DNA of 55,381 bases from assembly GCA_945833925.1 (NCBI GenBank), contig CAMAFX010000008.1, forward strand, positions 1-55,381. The letters are read 5' to 3'. Shown here piece by piece: positions 46,736 through 54,062 of the stretch (position 1 is the first letter of the stretch; every line of letters begins with the position of its first letter). The notes under the pieces are model-generated. The model worked only from the letters and a program-made list of their open reading frames with translations. It had not been told where the DNA came from and ran no database searches. Position numbers and translations under genes: made by a program. Source of the DNA: an uncultured Prevotellaceae bacterium. GTDB lineage: Bacteria; Bacteroidota; Bacteroidia; Bacteroidales; Bacteroidaceae.

Positions 46736-48919
46736 ATGAACACACAACAAACAAACAACAGCGGTTCTCAGAAGAACGAGAACCTGCAAAGATTCGCAAG
46801 GAATCTGGTCGAAGATGCCAGAAAGGGCAAGCTCGACCCTGTTATCGGGCGAGACGATGAAATAAGAAGGGTTCTGCAAATCCTTTCACGAAGAACAAAG
46901 AACAACCCGATACTTATCGGTGAACCGGGAACCGGAAAGACTGCTATCGTCGAGGGACTGGCACACCGCATCCTGCGAGGTGACGTGCCCGAGAATCTGA
47001 AGGGCAAGCAGCTCTATTCGCTCGACATGGGTGCGCTGATTGCCGGAGCCAAGTATCAGGGTGAGTTTGAGGAGCGACTGAAAGGTGTCATAAAGGACGT
47101 GACAAGCAGCGAGGGCAACATCATTCTCTTCATCGACGAGATACACACTCTGGTCGGAGCCGGACAGAGCCAGGGTGCCATGGATGCCGCAAACATTCTG
47201 AAACCAGCCCTTGCACGAGGCGAACTGCGCTCTATCGGAGCCACGACACTCGACGAGTATCAGAAGTATTTCGAGAAGGACAAGGCACTGGAACGCCGTT
47301 TCCAGAGCGTCATGGTGGACGAGCCGGACACGCTGGCAAGCATCAGCATCCTGCGTGGACTGAAGGAACGCTACGAGGCTCACCACAGAGTGCGCATCCA
47401 GGACGACGCCATCATTGCTGCCGTTGAACTCAGCAACCGGTACATTACAGAACGCTTCCTGCCCGACAAGGCAATCGACCTCATGGATGAGGCTGCTGCA
47501 AAGCTGAGGATGGAGCGCGACTCGGTGCCCGAGGAACTGGACGAACTGACACGCCGACTGCGCCAGCTGGAGATTGAGCGCGAAGCCATAAAGCGCGAGA
47601 ACGACACGCCCAAACTGGAACGTCTGGAAGAGGAGATTTCTGAACTGAAGCGTAAGGAGAACCAGATGCGCCAGCAGTGGGAGGAGGAGAAGAAGCAGGC
47701 AGAACGTGTGCAGGTCATCAAGGACCAGATTACGCAGCTGAAGGCGCAAGCCGAGCAATACGAGCGCGAGGGTGACTACGCAAAGGTGGCAGAAATACGC
47801 TACAGCCGACTCCCTGCCCTGGAGAAGGAGCAGGCATCCATGTCGGAAGCGTCGGCTAAACCTCAGGACAACAAGATGCTGAAGGAGGAGGTTACCGCCG
47901 ACGACATAGCCGACGTGGTAAGTCGCTGGACTGGCATCCCAGTAAGCCGTATGCAGACAAGCGAGCGCGAGAAACTGCTTCATCTTGAGGAGGAACTGCA
48001 CAAGCGCGTAGTTGGTCAGGAGGAGGCAATACAGGCTGTCAGCGATGCCGTTCGACGCAGCCGTGCCGGACTGCAGGACAGCAAGCGACCCATCGGTTCG
48101 TTCATCTTCCTTGGTACAACGGGTGTCGGCAAGACAGAGCTGGCAAAGGCTCTGGCAGAGTACCTCTTCGACGACGAAACGATGATGACTCGTATCGACA
48201 TGTCCGAGTACCAGGAGAAGTTCAGCGTGACACGTCTCATCGGAGCGCCTCCAGGATACGTAGGATACGACGAGGGCGGACAGCTTACCGAGGCAGTGCG
48301 CCGCAAACCCTACCAGGTAGTGCTGTTCGACGAAATCGAGAAGGCTCATCCCGATGTCTTCAACACTCTTCTGCAAGTGCTCGACGACGGCCGTCTGACC
48401 GACTCTAAGGGAAGGACGGTGAACTTCAAGAACACCATCATCATCATGACGAGCAACCTGGGCAGCCACCTTATACAGGAAACGCTGGACAAGGCGGACA
48501 ATCACGAACTGACCACCGAGCAGCAGGAAAAACTCAACGGACAACTGATGCAGCTGCTCAAGCAGACCATACGTCCGGAGTTCCTGAACCGTATCGACGA
48601 GACCATCGTCTTCCATCCTCTCAACTGGGGCGAGATAAAGCAGATTGTACGTCTGCAGATAAACGGCATACAGAACATGCTCAGGCAGAATGGCATCAAC
48701 CTTGTCCTTGGCGACGATGCCATCGACCTACTTGCCGGCGCAGGCTATGACCCAGACTTCGGTGCACGTCCAGTGAAACGTGCCATCCAGCGTCTCTTGC
48801 TCAACGACCTCAGCAAGGCTCTGCTTGCCGACTCGCTGCACCGCGAACTGCCCATCAACGTGGAGGTGAGCGGCGAAGGCGAAGACAGGCACCTCGCCTT
48901 CAGGAATGCGATGAACTGA
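46736..48919 (+). CDS. clpB: ClpB-type disaggregase lacking the N-terminal domain
   Basis: An AAA+ chaperone that extracts polypeptides from aggregates together with DnaK. The start is [12 protein letters not shown] (ATG 46736); the open frame upstream is antisense to the helicase and rejected. The 727 residues comprise NBD1 (Walker A GEPGTGKT at 62-69, [12 protein letters not shown]) and an M-domain coiled coil (about 260-385: [28 protein letters not shown]), which separates ClpB from ClpA/ClpC. NBD2 follows ([15 protein letters not shown] about 457-471, [14 protein letters not shown]), with a C-terminal small domain. Typical ClpB is about 860 residues; the missing part is the Clp_N double repeat of about 145 residues. 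This resembles the shorter ClpB form made from an internal start in other bacteria, but here no N-domain is encoded upstream. Confidence 0.93.
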   Translation: MNTQQTNNSGSQKNENLQRFARNLVEDARKGKLDPVIGRDDEIRRVLQILSRRTKNNPILIGEPGTGKTAIVEGLAHRILRGDVPENLKGKQLYSLDMGALIAGAKYQGEFEERLKGVIKDVTSSEGNIILFIDEIHTLVGAGQSQGAMDAANILKPALARGELRSIGATTLDEYQKYFEKDKALERRFQSVMVDEPDTLASISILRGLKERYEAHHRVRIQDDAIIAAVELSNRYITERFLPDKAIDLMDEAAAKLRMERDSVPEELDELTRRLRQLEIEREAIKRENDTPKLERLEEEISELKRKENQMRQQWEEEKKQAERVQVIKDQITQLKAQAEQYEREGDYAKVAEIRYSRLPALEKEQASMSEASAKPQDNKMLKEEVTADDIADVVSRWTGIPVSRMQTSEREKLLHLEEELHKRVVGQEEAIQAVSDAVRRSRAGLQDSKRPIGSFIFLGTTGVGKTELAKALAEYLFDDETMMTRIDMSEYQEKFSVTRLIGAPPGYVGYDEGGQLTEAVRRKPYQVVLFDEIEKAHPDVFNTLLQVLDDGRLTDSKGRTVNFKNTIIIMTSNLGSHLIQETLDKADNHELTTEQQEKLNGQLMQLLKQTIRPEFLNRIDETIVFHPLNWGEIKQIVRLQINGIQNMLRQNGINLVLGDDAIDLLAGAGYDPDFGARPVKRAIQRLLLNDLSKALLADSLHRELPINVEVSGEGEDRHLAFRNAMN

Positions 48920-48978
48920 CCTTCATTTCGCTACCGGCGTATTTGAAATTTTCTTTACACGCCAGGCAACACAAAAAG

Positions 48979-49132
48979 TCTCGTAGCATGAGTCTCAGAA
49001 ATCACGCTACGAGATTTTTAAAATCACGGTACATGATTTTCGAAATCACGCACCGTGATTTTTATTTTCACGCACCGTGATTTTTCAAATCATGCTGCGT
49101 GATTTTTTATGCCCATTCAAGACATTTTTCAA
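48979..49132. repeat. Intergenic tandem array B, 22-bp period, palindromic units
   Basis: Seven units of exactly 22 bp start at 48979, 49001, 49023, 49045, 49067, 49089 and 49111 (the last decayed). Each central unit is a hairpin such as ATCACGCACCGTGAT flanked by A/T. The middle of the palindrome changes between units (GCTACG, GGTACA, GCACCG, GCTGCG) while arms co-vary in part (ATCATG versus CGTGAT). No spacers, so not CRISPR. It lies after clpB and before the Fur-family gene and may terminate clpB. Confidence 0.85.
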
Positions 49133-49448
49133 ACCACACAACATCTTGGTTTATAAGATGTTGCACAAATTACCAAAACACTGCTCTCTGCAGGGCAAAC
49201 ACCCCAACACCAACCAAATAAGCAACACAGATCCACAAAAGGGCGAGTGATAGTAATTAAGAATAATATTTACAGGCTCCGCATCATACCCCCTGCGTAT
49301 CCTTTTAGCCAGAGCCAAAGTCCACAAAAAAGGATTCATAGAATTTGAGGTATTTATGATTGAAGAAATTTGGGGATAAGAACCAAGAATCAAATCAATT
49401 ACATGAATATTTTTCAGATTATAGGGCGGCAATGTGAAAAATATTGTA
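49133..49448. other. Gene-free stretch upstream of the Fur-family gene
   Basis: About 310 bp of A/T-rich DNA. A minus-strand open frame (49151-49477) has no recognisable domain, no promoter and an odd composition, and I do not call it. No RNA gene or mobile element was recognised. Confidence 0.5.
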
Positions 49449-49456
49449 TAATTTTG
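49449..49456 (+). promoter_or_regulatory. -7 box of the Fur-family gene
   Basis: TAATTTTG, 20 nt before the chosen ATG at 49477. It shows that a longer reading from 49444 would begin inside the promoter. Confidence 0.5.
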
Positions 49457-49476
49457 CAACAACAAATGAGGAAGCA

Positions 49477-49887
49477 ATGACAGTTATGGAGAGCATCGAG
49501 GAACATCTTGAAGAGCACGGAGTGAAACCTACCGCCGTAAGAATACTTGTGTGGAAGGCTTGTGCCAGAAAGAAGGAGAGCTTCAGTCTGAACGACATGG
49601 AGGAGAGCATGCCCGAAATGGACCGCTCCAGCATCTTCCGTGCACTGCGACTCTTCACCGACCATCACCTGCTTCACGAGATAAACGACGGTACGGGACA
49701 CCAGAAGTACTGCGTGTGCCGATGCGAGGACTCGCACCATCTAAACCACGTACACTTTACTTGCCGCAAGTGTGGCAAGACTTATTGCCTCGAAGACTAC
49801 ACCATACCCATCGTAGAACTGCCCGACGGTTTCGCAGTGCAGGAGGCAGAATATGTCATCAAGGGCGTGTGTCCAAAGTGCAAATAA
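49477..49887 (+). CDS. Fur-family metal-responsive transcriptional regulator
   Basis: A 136-residue repressor of the Fur/Zur type. Winged helix (about 5-80): EEHLEEHGVKPTAVRILVWKACARKKESFSLNDMEESMP, with the recognition helix DRSSIFRALRLFTDHHLLHEI. The C-terminal dimer domain has HHLNHVHFTCRKCGKTYCLED and a terminal CPKCK, giving two CxxC pairs for structural zinc; the HHLNHVHF block supplies sensing ligands. Which metal it senses is unclear; the convergent neighbour is a metal permease with a His-rich loop and HMA domain, so Zn or Cu is more likely than Fe (inference). The ATG at 49477 is preferred over 49444, which lies in the promoter; 49486 is also possible. Confidence 0.88.
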   Translation: MTVMESIEEHLEEHGVKPTAVRILVWKACARKKESFSLNDMEESMPEMDRSSIFRALRLFTDHHLLHEINDGTGHQKYCVCRCEDSHHLNHVHFTCRKCGKTYCLEDYTIPIVELPDGFAVQEAEYVIKGVCPKCK

Positions 49888-49916
49888 CACGCTGCGACAA
49901 AAAAGCCGCAGCGTGT
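49887..49916. terminator. Terminator after the Fur-family gene
   Basis: ACACGCTGCG (49887-49896), 10-nt loop, CGCAGCGTGT (49907-49916), a perfect 10-bp stem starting at the stop codon, followed by CACTTTAT. Confidence 0.75.
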
Positions 49917-49933
49917 CACTTTATACTTTGTAA

Positions 49934-50000
49934 GCCATCAATCGTCTCTGGATAGCCATCAATCTTCTTCAGTGGCCGCCGTCAATCTTCTTCACCGTGG
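49934..50000. repeat. Degenerate short repeat with roughly 22-bp spacing
   Basis: GCC(A/G)TCAATC recurs at 49934, 49955 and 49978 (21 and 23 bp apart), the last two followed by TTCTTCA. It sits between the convergent Fur-family and permease genes and may be a decayed relative of the other 22-bp arrays. Confidence 0.45.
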
Positions 50001-50022
50001 TCGCCTTCTTAAATCACTCCAT

Positions 50023-51435
50023 TTAAGAGTGAGCCTTGACCTCTGCCTCGAAACCGAGGGACACGACGGCACTGATTATATCGTCGTCCACAAACTTACC
50101 TCTCACAATGGCAGTCTTATCTTGCAGAGAAACCTCCACGTCCTTTACACCGCCTACACTGCGTATCGCCTTCTCAACATTGTCTGCGCAATGGTGGCAA
50201 TGCATGCCCGCCACGCTGAATGTCTTCTCGTCTTCCTCTACACACTCACAATGCTTATCGTGGCAGTGACAATGGTCCTCGCCATGTGCATGGTCGTGAC
50301 AGTGACCCTCATCGTTTTCATGGTCGTGGCAATGGCAATGATCTTCGTCCTGACCATGGTCGTGACAGTGGCAGTGGTGATGTGAACCTATCAGCTTGTA
50401 CGGACTGAGTGCGTTGAGCAGCAAGAGGAAAAGAACAACGGTGCAAATGATGTTGAAGGTCTCCACGCCGTGGTCACAACAATCGTGACCTACGCGCAGG
50501 ACACTGGTAAACCACTCGGTTGGTAAAAGATAATCTATACCCAGACCAAAGACGACTGCGCCGCTGACTATGGAGAAGAGGTATACAAGCAACGTGCGGC
50601 GACCGAGCACCTTGTCTACAACCATGATGGAAGCCGCGTTGCTGGCTGGACCAGCCATAAGGAGGACGAGAGCAGCACCGGGTGTGAGTCCCTTGAGCAT
50701 CAGCGCCACTGCAATGGGAATACTGCCTGTTGCGCAAAGATACATCGGTATGCTGAACAAGAGAACGAACAAGATACTCAGAAGACTGTTGCCCTGGAAC
50801 ACTGCAAACCAACTGTCGGGAACCACTGCCGTTATCAAGCCTGCAATCAGCAAACCTACAACAAGCCACTTGCCGATATCCTCCATCATCTCGAGGAATG
50901 CGTATTCGAAGACTTCGGCTATCTTCCTGAAGAACGAATGATGGTGCTTGTCATCGTGATGATGACCACAACCGCAAGTGTCGACCTCGACATTCTGCTT
51001 TGCCATAACAACCAGTTCGTCGTCGCTGATATTGACCAGCCAACCACCAAGAATTGCCGTAACCATTGCAACAATGGGACGGATAATGGCAAAAGGAAGA
51101 CCCATCAGACTGTAAGTGGCAATAATGCTGTCGACTCCTGTCTGCGGGGTGGCAATGAGGAAGGAAACCGTAGCACCCTTGCTTCCGCCCTCACGTCGTA
51201 GGCCCATAGCTGTGGGGATTACGCCACACGAGCATAATGGCAATGGCACGCCGAAGAGCGCAGCATAAACCACACTCTTGAAATTGTTCTTGCTGAGATA
51301 CTTGTGATAGAAATCGTTTGGCACGAAGACGTGCATCACGCCTGCAAGCAGGAAGCCCAAAAGGAGATAGGGTGACATCTCGTTGACAAGATGCCACACA
51401 TCCATAAAGAAATCATCAAAGAATGAAATACTCAT
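50023..51435 (-). CDS. SO_0444-type heavy-metal permease with His-rich loop and C-terminal HMA domain
   Basis: A 470-residue membrane protein, start at MSISFFDDFFMDVW (ATG 51435; a reading from 51486 would cross the -7 box). It belongs to the YraQ/DUF318 permease family: two four-helix repeats with VPLPLCSCGVIPTAMGLRREG (63-83, CSC at 68-70) and SIPMYLCATGSIPIAVAL with LMAGPASNAASI (about 228-270). A Cys/His patch lies between the repeats (TCGCGHHHDDKHHH, 153-166). After the last helix, residues 351-398 are almost only His, Cys and acidic residues in near-repeats (HCHCHDH). A complete HMA domain closes the protein (404-468, GMHCHHC with C413/C416). It probably exports Zn or Cu; the family name suggests Cu/Zn efflux. 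Confidence 0.9.
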   Translation of the reverse strand: MSISFFDDFFMDVWHLVNEMSPYLLLGFLLAGVMHVFVPNDFYHKYLSKNNFKSVVYAALFGVPLPLCSCGVIPTAMGLRREGGSKGATVSFLIATPQTGVDSIIATYSLMGLPFAIIRPIVAMVTAILGGWLVNISDDELVVMAKQNVEVDTCGCGHHHDDKHHHSFFRKIAEVFEYAFLEMMEDIGKWLVVGLLIAGLITAVVPDSWFAVFQGNSLLSILFVLLFSIPMYLCATGSIPIAVALMLKGLTPGAALVLLMAGPASNAASIMVVDKVLGRRTLLVYLFSIVSGAVVFGLGIDYLLPTEWFTSVLRVGHDCCDHGVETFNIICTVVLFLLLLNALSPYKLIGSHHHCHCHDHGQDEDHCHCHDHENDEGHCHDHAHGEDHCHCHDKHCECVEEDEKTFSVAGMHCHHCADNVEKAIRSVGGVKDVEVSLQDKTAIVRGKFVDDDIISAVVSLGFEAEVKAHS

Positions 51436-51461
51436 AGTAGTATTAGTTTTAATTTCTGCTA

Positions 51462-51469
51462 CAAAATTA
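51462..51469 (-). promoter_or_regulatory. -7 box of the metal permease gene
   Basis: Minus-strand TAATTTTG, 26 nt before the ATG at 51435; -33 element unclear. Confidence 0.5.
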
Positions 51470-51509
51470 CAACTAACAAAATGCAACTCAGTGGCAAATA
51501 CCTTTCCAC

Positions 51510-51707
51510 CTACAAAAAAGAGCAGTACCTGCTTCTAAGAAAAGCAGCAGCAGCTTCTGAGAAAAGCAGCAGCAGCTTCTGAGAAAAGCTGTAGCAGCTT
51601 CTGAGGAAAGCAGTAGCAGCTTCTGAGAAAAGCAGTGGCAGCTTCTGAGAAAAGCAGTAGCAGCTTCTGAGAAAAGCAGTAGCAGCTTCTGAGAAAAGCA
51701 GTAGCAG
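51510..51707. repeat. Intergenic tandem array C, 22-bp period
   Basis: Eight clean 22-bp units start at 51532, 51554, 51576, 51598, 51620, 51642, 51664 and 51686, with few substitutions, plus a decayed unit at 51510. The unit consists of CTTCTGAGAAAAGC followed by AGTAGCAG. The core TTCTGAGAA is palindromic, and GC on both sides can extend the stem with a 2-nt bulge. Because 22 is not a multiple of 3, all three frames of the minus strand read through it, creating a spurious 93-codon frame (LLFSEAATAFLRS-like). It lies between the permease promoter and the terminator of the next operon. Confidence 0.9.
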
Positions 51708-51744
51708 AACTTTTAGAAAGTACCTACGCCTTACCTGACAAAAC

Positions 51745-51778
51745 GAAAAAGGAGCATCAGAGATGCCTCTGATGCTCC
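51745..51778 (-). terminator. Terminator of the secreted-protein/small-protein operon
   Basis: GGAGCATCAGAG (51751-51762), 4-nt loop, CTCTGATGCTCC (51767-51778): 12-bp perfect stem, followed by TTTTTCG on the minus strand. Confidence 0.9.
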
Positions 51779-51809
51779 AAATATTCATCATAGAAAGGTA
51801 ATCAAGAAA

Positions 51810-51971
51810 TTACCAATCCACATCGTCTTCTACGCCGGCTTCACCGAGATCTACCTCAGCGTTACCGAATTCATCTTCTTTTGGCTTACCTGCATAACTT
51901 GCTACCAAGAACTCGCTATCATTCTGCATGAAAATGGTCATTGTAACAGGGCTGATATATTCTTTCTTCAT
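51810..51971 (-). CDS. 53-residue acidic protein of unknown function
   Basis: A short gene that begins MKKEYISPVTMTIFMQND and continues SEFLVASYAGKPKEDEF, ending DVDW. The C-terminal half is strongly acidic (EVDLGEAGVEDDVDW). It starts 11 nt after the stop of the 647-residue secreted protein and ends 32 nt before a strong terminator, so it is clearly inside a transcription unit. Small proteins opening with MKK-x-YISP are frequent in Bacteroidales next to secreted proteins, in my recollection, but their role is unknown. No signal peptide core is evident. It could be a chaperone or partner of its neighbour, or a peptide precursor; neither is shown. Confidence 0.75.
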   Translation of the reverse strand: MKKEYISPVTMTIFMQNDSEFLVASYAGKPKEDEFGNAEVDLGEAGVEDDVDW

Positions 51972-51982
51972 AGTTTCAAAAT

Positions 51983-53926
51983 TTACTTCTTAACGACTTT
52001 CTTACCATTCACAATGTAGATACCACTCTTGAGGTTGCTTGTTGTATTACCAACAACTGCGCCGTTGAGGTTGTAAACACGGTTGTCGAGAACTGGACTC
52101 TCAACCTCGATCTCGTCAATAGCAGTTTCTACCTCATCCAAATTGAGAGTGTCAATCACTTCTCCTTCAGCATCGAGAATCTTAATGCATGACTTAACCT
52201 TTGCTGGCTTAGAGACAGACATCTCGAAGTAAGCGTGGCAACTCTTTACGTTACCAGTCTTGAACCACTTGAACTGACCGTTTGAAGAAACACCGATATT
52301 GTTGTAAGATTCGCTGCTAATAGAGGTCTGCTCGTATACGCCCACGAACTTAGCTGTTCCATCTGCAAGAGCCTTGACTGTGCTGCCTGTTACAGGAACT
52401 GAACAGTTTGTACCCGAAATACCAGCAATGTCCTCGTAGATGTTGTGGAAGAGATAAGGGGTATTTGCACGGATGTAGTCAGTCTTTGTTGTCTTCAACA
52501 CGAAAGTCTCAGGGTCGAAACTTGCAAGAGATGTTGTGTACTCGGGAGCTGTTGTCTCGAATGGAATAACAAATGTTGTCCAGGTATCAGCTGCAACGCT
52601 GCGCTCGTACGAAGCGTCATCAGCAGTAAATGCCACATTGTTGTAGAAAGGCTTTGCATCTTCAACAACCAAGTTTGCACACTTCTTACCGACAACTACG
52701 TTTGTACCGGTTACGCCTTCTGTTCCATCTGCGAAGTAGAACAGACAGTTAGGATTGAATCCTGTTGCAGGCTTAACATTTAATGCACCATTAACTGTTG
52801 CATTACTGAAATCTACGTATACAGCCTTGTCAGCTTCCATCACGTCGTAAATCATGTCAATGTTGTTTGCATTAACAACACCCGAAACTGCATAACCAAT
52901 GCGCTGGTCAGAGATAGTCATGTCAACCATAACCTTTGGAGCTACGCGAACATCAACGATCGTGTTGCCAACACCAATGTGAGCAGGAGCTTCCTTATCG
53001 TACTGAACAGTTACACCAGTACAGTTCTCAAGAGCATAGTCATAGAGAGTCTTATCAACCAAGTCAATCTCACCACTTGTTACGTCAGCAGCAACAGCAT
53101 AGAGAACTGTCTTCGATGCATTGTAGAGATAGTCACCATCTACAACTTCAAAGTTAGCATTGTTCGACTTAATGTTTTCAAGGTTCTTAGCATCCTTGAG
53201 AGCACCTTCCCTGAAGGTTGTTGGAACGTATGATGTTACACAGTTTGTATAGTTCTCTGTTTCGATGTACTTAGCAGAAATTATCTGAATAAGTGTTGCA
53301 TTATGACTAGCTTTTGTACCTTTAACCATATCATAACAATAATAATACAAATCAGCATTAATTTCATCGTCTACAACATCTTTCAATTCACCATTATTAT
53401 TAACCCATCCAGACTCAATCAATTCTGAACCTTTCTTGATGGAATAAAATCTTGCGAATACACCATTTGCTGCTGCTTGCTCTGCGTACTGAGCATAAGC
53501 AACATATAATGGTGATGATGTATTTACAGTGTAGAACCAATCTTCCTCGTCATAAGCAGAAAAGTCTAACACATCTATCTTCTCTGACGTCTGACTGTAC
53601 ACGTTATTCCACGGCATATCCTTGCTCTCAGGGATAGCGATAGAAGACACCTCGTTATCTACGAGACCTGTAATCTTCAGCTTGACGATTCTTACAACGT
53701 TCTCACCTGTTACTTCCGACATTGTTTCGATACCAATCTCGCCTGACTGAGCACCGCGAGTATCAATGTCCAGAACTACGTCTGAAGAAGTACTTCCTGT
53801 TGTCTTGATGTCGGAGTCCGTATAACTGTAGTTAAATACACCATCAGTGTACGTCATGACATCCTGCGCGCTCACGCCCGCGGTCACCGCGAACAAAGCA
53901 CCGAAGAATAAGAATATCTTTTTCAT
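51983..53926 (-). CDS. Secreted protein with LRR-like segment and C-terminal sorting-like tail
   Basis: A 647-residue exported protein with signal peptide MKKIFLFFGALFAVTAGVSA. Domains are not firmly recognisable. Residues about 240-310 (NANFEVVDGDYLYNASKTVLYAV, then LYDYALENCTGVTVQYDKEAP) resemble divergent BspA-type leucine-rich repeats. The region about 430-560 (SVAADTWTTFVIPFETTAPEY) looks like a beta-sandwich seen in many Prevotella surface proteins. The C-terminus (VYNLNGAVVGN, then GIYIVNGKKVVKK) matches the T9SS/Por-like tail and equals the end of the large GH43 protein. It is rich in Asn, Thr, Val and Asp and likely surface-exposed. The promoter at 53999-54029 overlaps a 15-bp inverted repeat. 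Confidence 0.8.
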   Translation of the reverse strand: MKKIFLFFGALFAVTAGVSAQDVMTYTDGVFNYSYTDSDIKTTGSTSSDVVLDIDTRGAQSGEIGIETMSEVTGENVVRIVKLKITGLVDNEVSSIAIPESKDMPWNNVYSQTSEKIDVLDFSAYDEEDWFYTVNTSSPLYVAYAQYAEQAAANGVFARFYSIKKGSELIESGWVNNNGELKDVVDDEINADLYYYCYDMVKGTKASHNATLIQIISAKYIETENYTNCVTSYVPTTFREGALKDAKNLENIKSNNANFEVVDGDYLYNASKTVLYAVAADVTSGEIDLVDKTLYDYALENCTGVTVQYDKEAPAHIGVGNTIVDVRVAPKVMVDMTISDQRIGYAVSGVVNANNIDMIYDVMEADKAVYVDFSNATVNGALNVKPATGFNPNCLFYFADGTEGVTGTNVVVGKKCANLVVEDAKPFYNNVAFTADDASYERSVAADTWTTFVIPFETTAPEYTTSLASFDPETFVLKTTKTDYIRANTPYLFHNIYEDIAGISGTNCSVPVTGSTVKALADGTAKFVGVYEQTSISSESYNNIGVSSNGQFKWFKTGNVKSCHAYFEMSVSKPAKVKSCIKILDAEGEVIDTLNLDEVETAIDEIEVESPVLDNRVYNLNGAVVGNTTSNLKSGIYIVNGKKVVKK

Positions 53927-53963
53927 AATCTGTTATGTATTTTGTCCTATTAAAAAAAATAAA

Positions 53964-54001
53964 TTGCAACCGAAAGAGCACAATGTCTCTTTGGGTTGCA
54001 A
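53964..54001. promoter_or_regulatory. Operator-like inverted repeat at the promoter of the secreted protein
   Basis: TTGCAACCGAAAGAG (53964-53978), 8 bp, CTCTTTGGGTTGCAA (53987-54001); one mismatch in 15 bp. It covers the expected start of transcription and touches the -7 box, so it acts as DNA rather than as a complete RNA hairpin. Confidence 0.6.
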
Positions 54002-54029
54002 AGTTATACATTAAATATTTAAAGACAAA
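53999..54029 (-). promoter_or_regulatory. Promoter of the secreted-protein operon
   Basis: On the minus strand TTTG (54029-54026) and TAACTTTG (54006-53999), spacing 19 bp. The ATG is at 53926, leaving a leader of about 65 nt. Confidence 0.75.
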
Positions 54030-54062
54030 ATATTTCGTACAAAAAATACTAATTATTAACTA

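Noticed and set aside
49151..49477. 108-residue protein on the minus strand
   Set aside because: No domain, no promoter, and it overlaps the promoter region of the Fur-family gene. Composition is not like the neighbours.
48979..51707. CRISPR arrays
   Set aside because: The 22-bp repeats are head-to-tail with no spacers, and no cas gene is present.
51510..51791. 93-residue repeat-rich protein on the minus strand
   Set aside because: It is produced by a 22-bp repeat that is open in all frames and crosses a strong terminator. No start signals.
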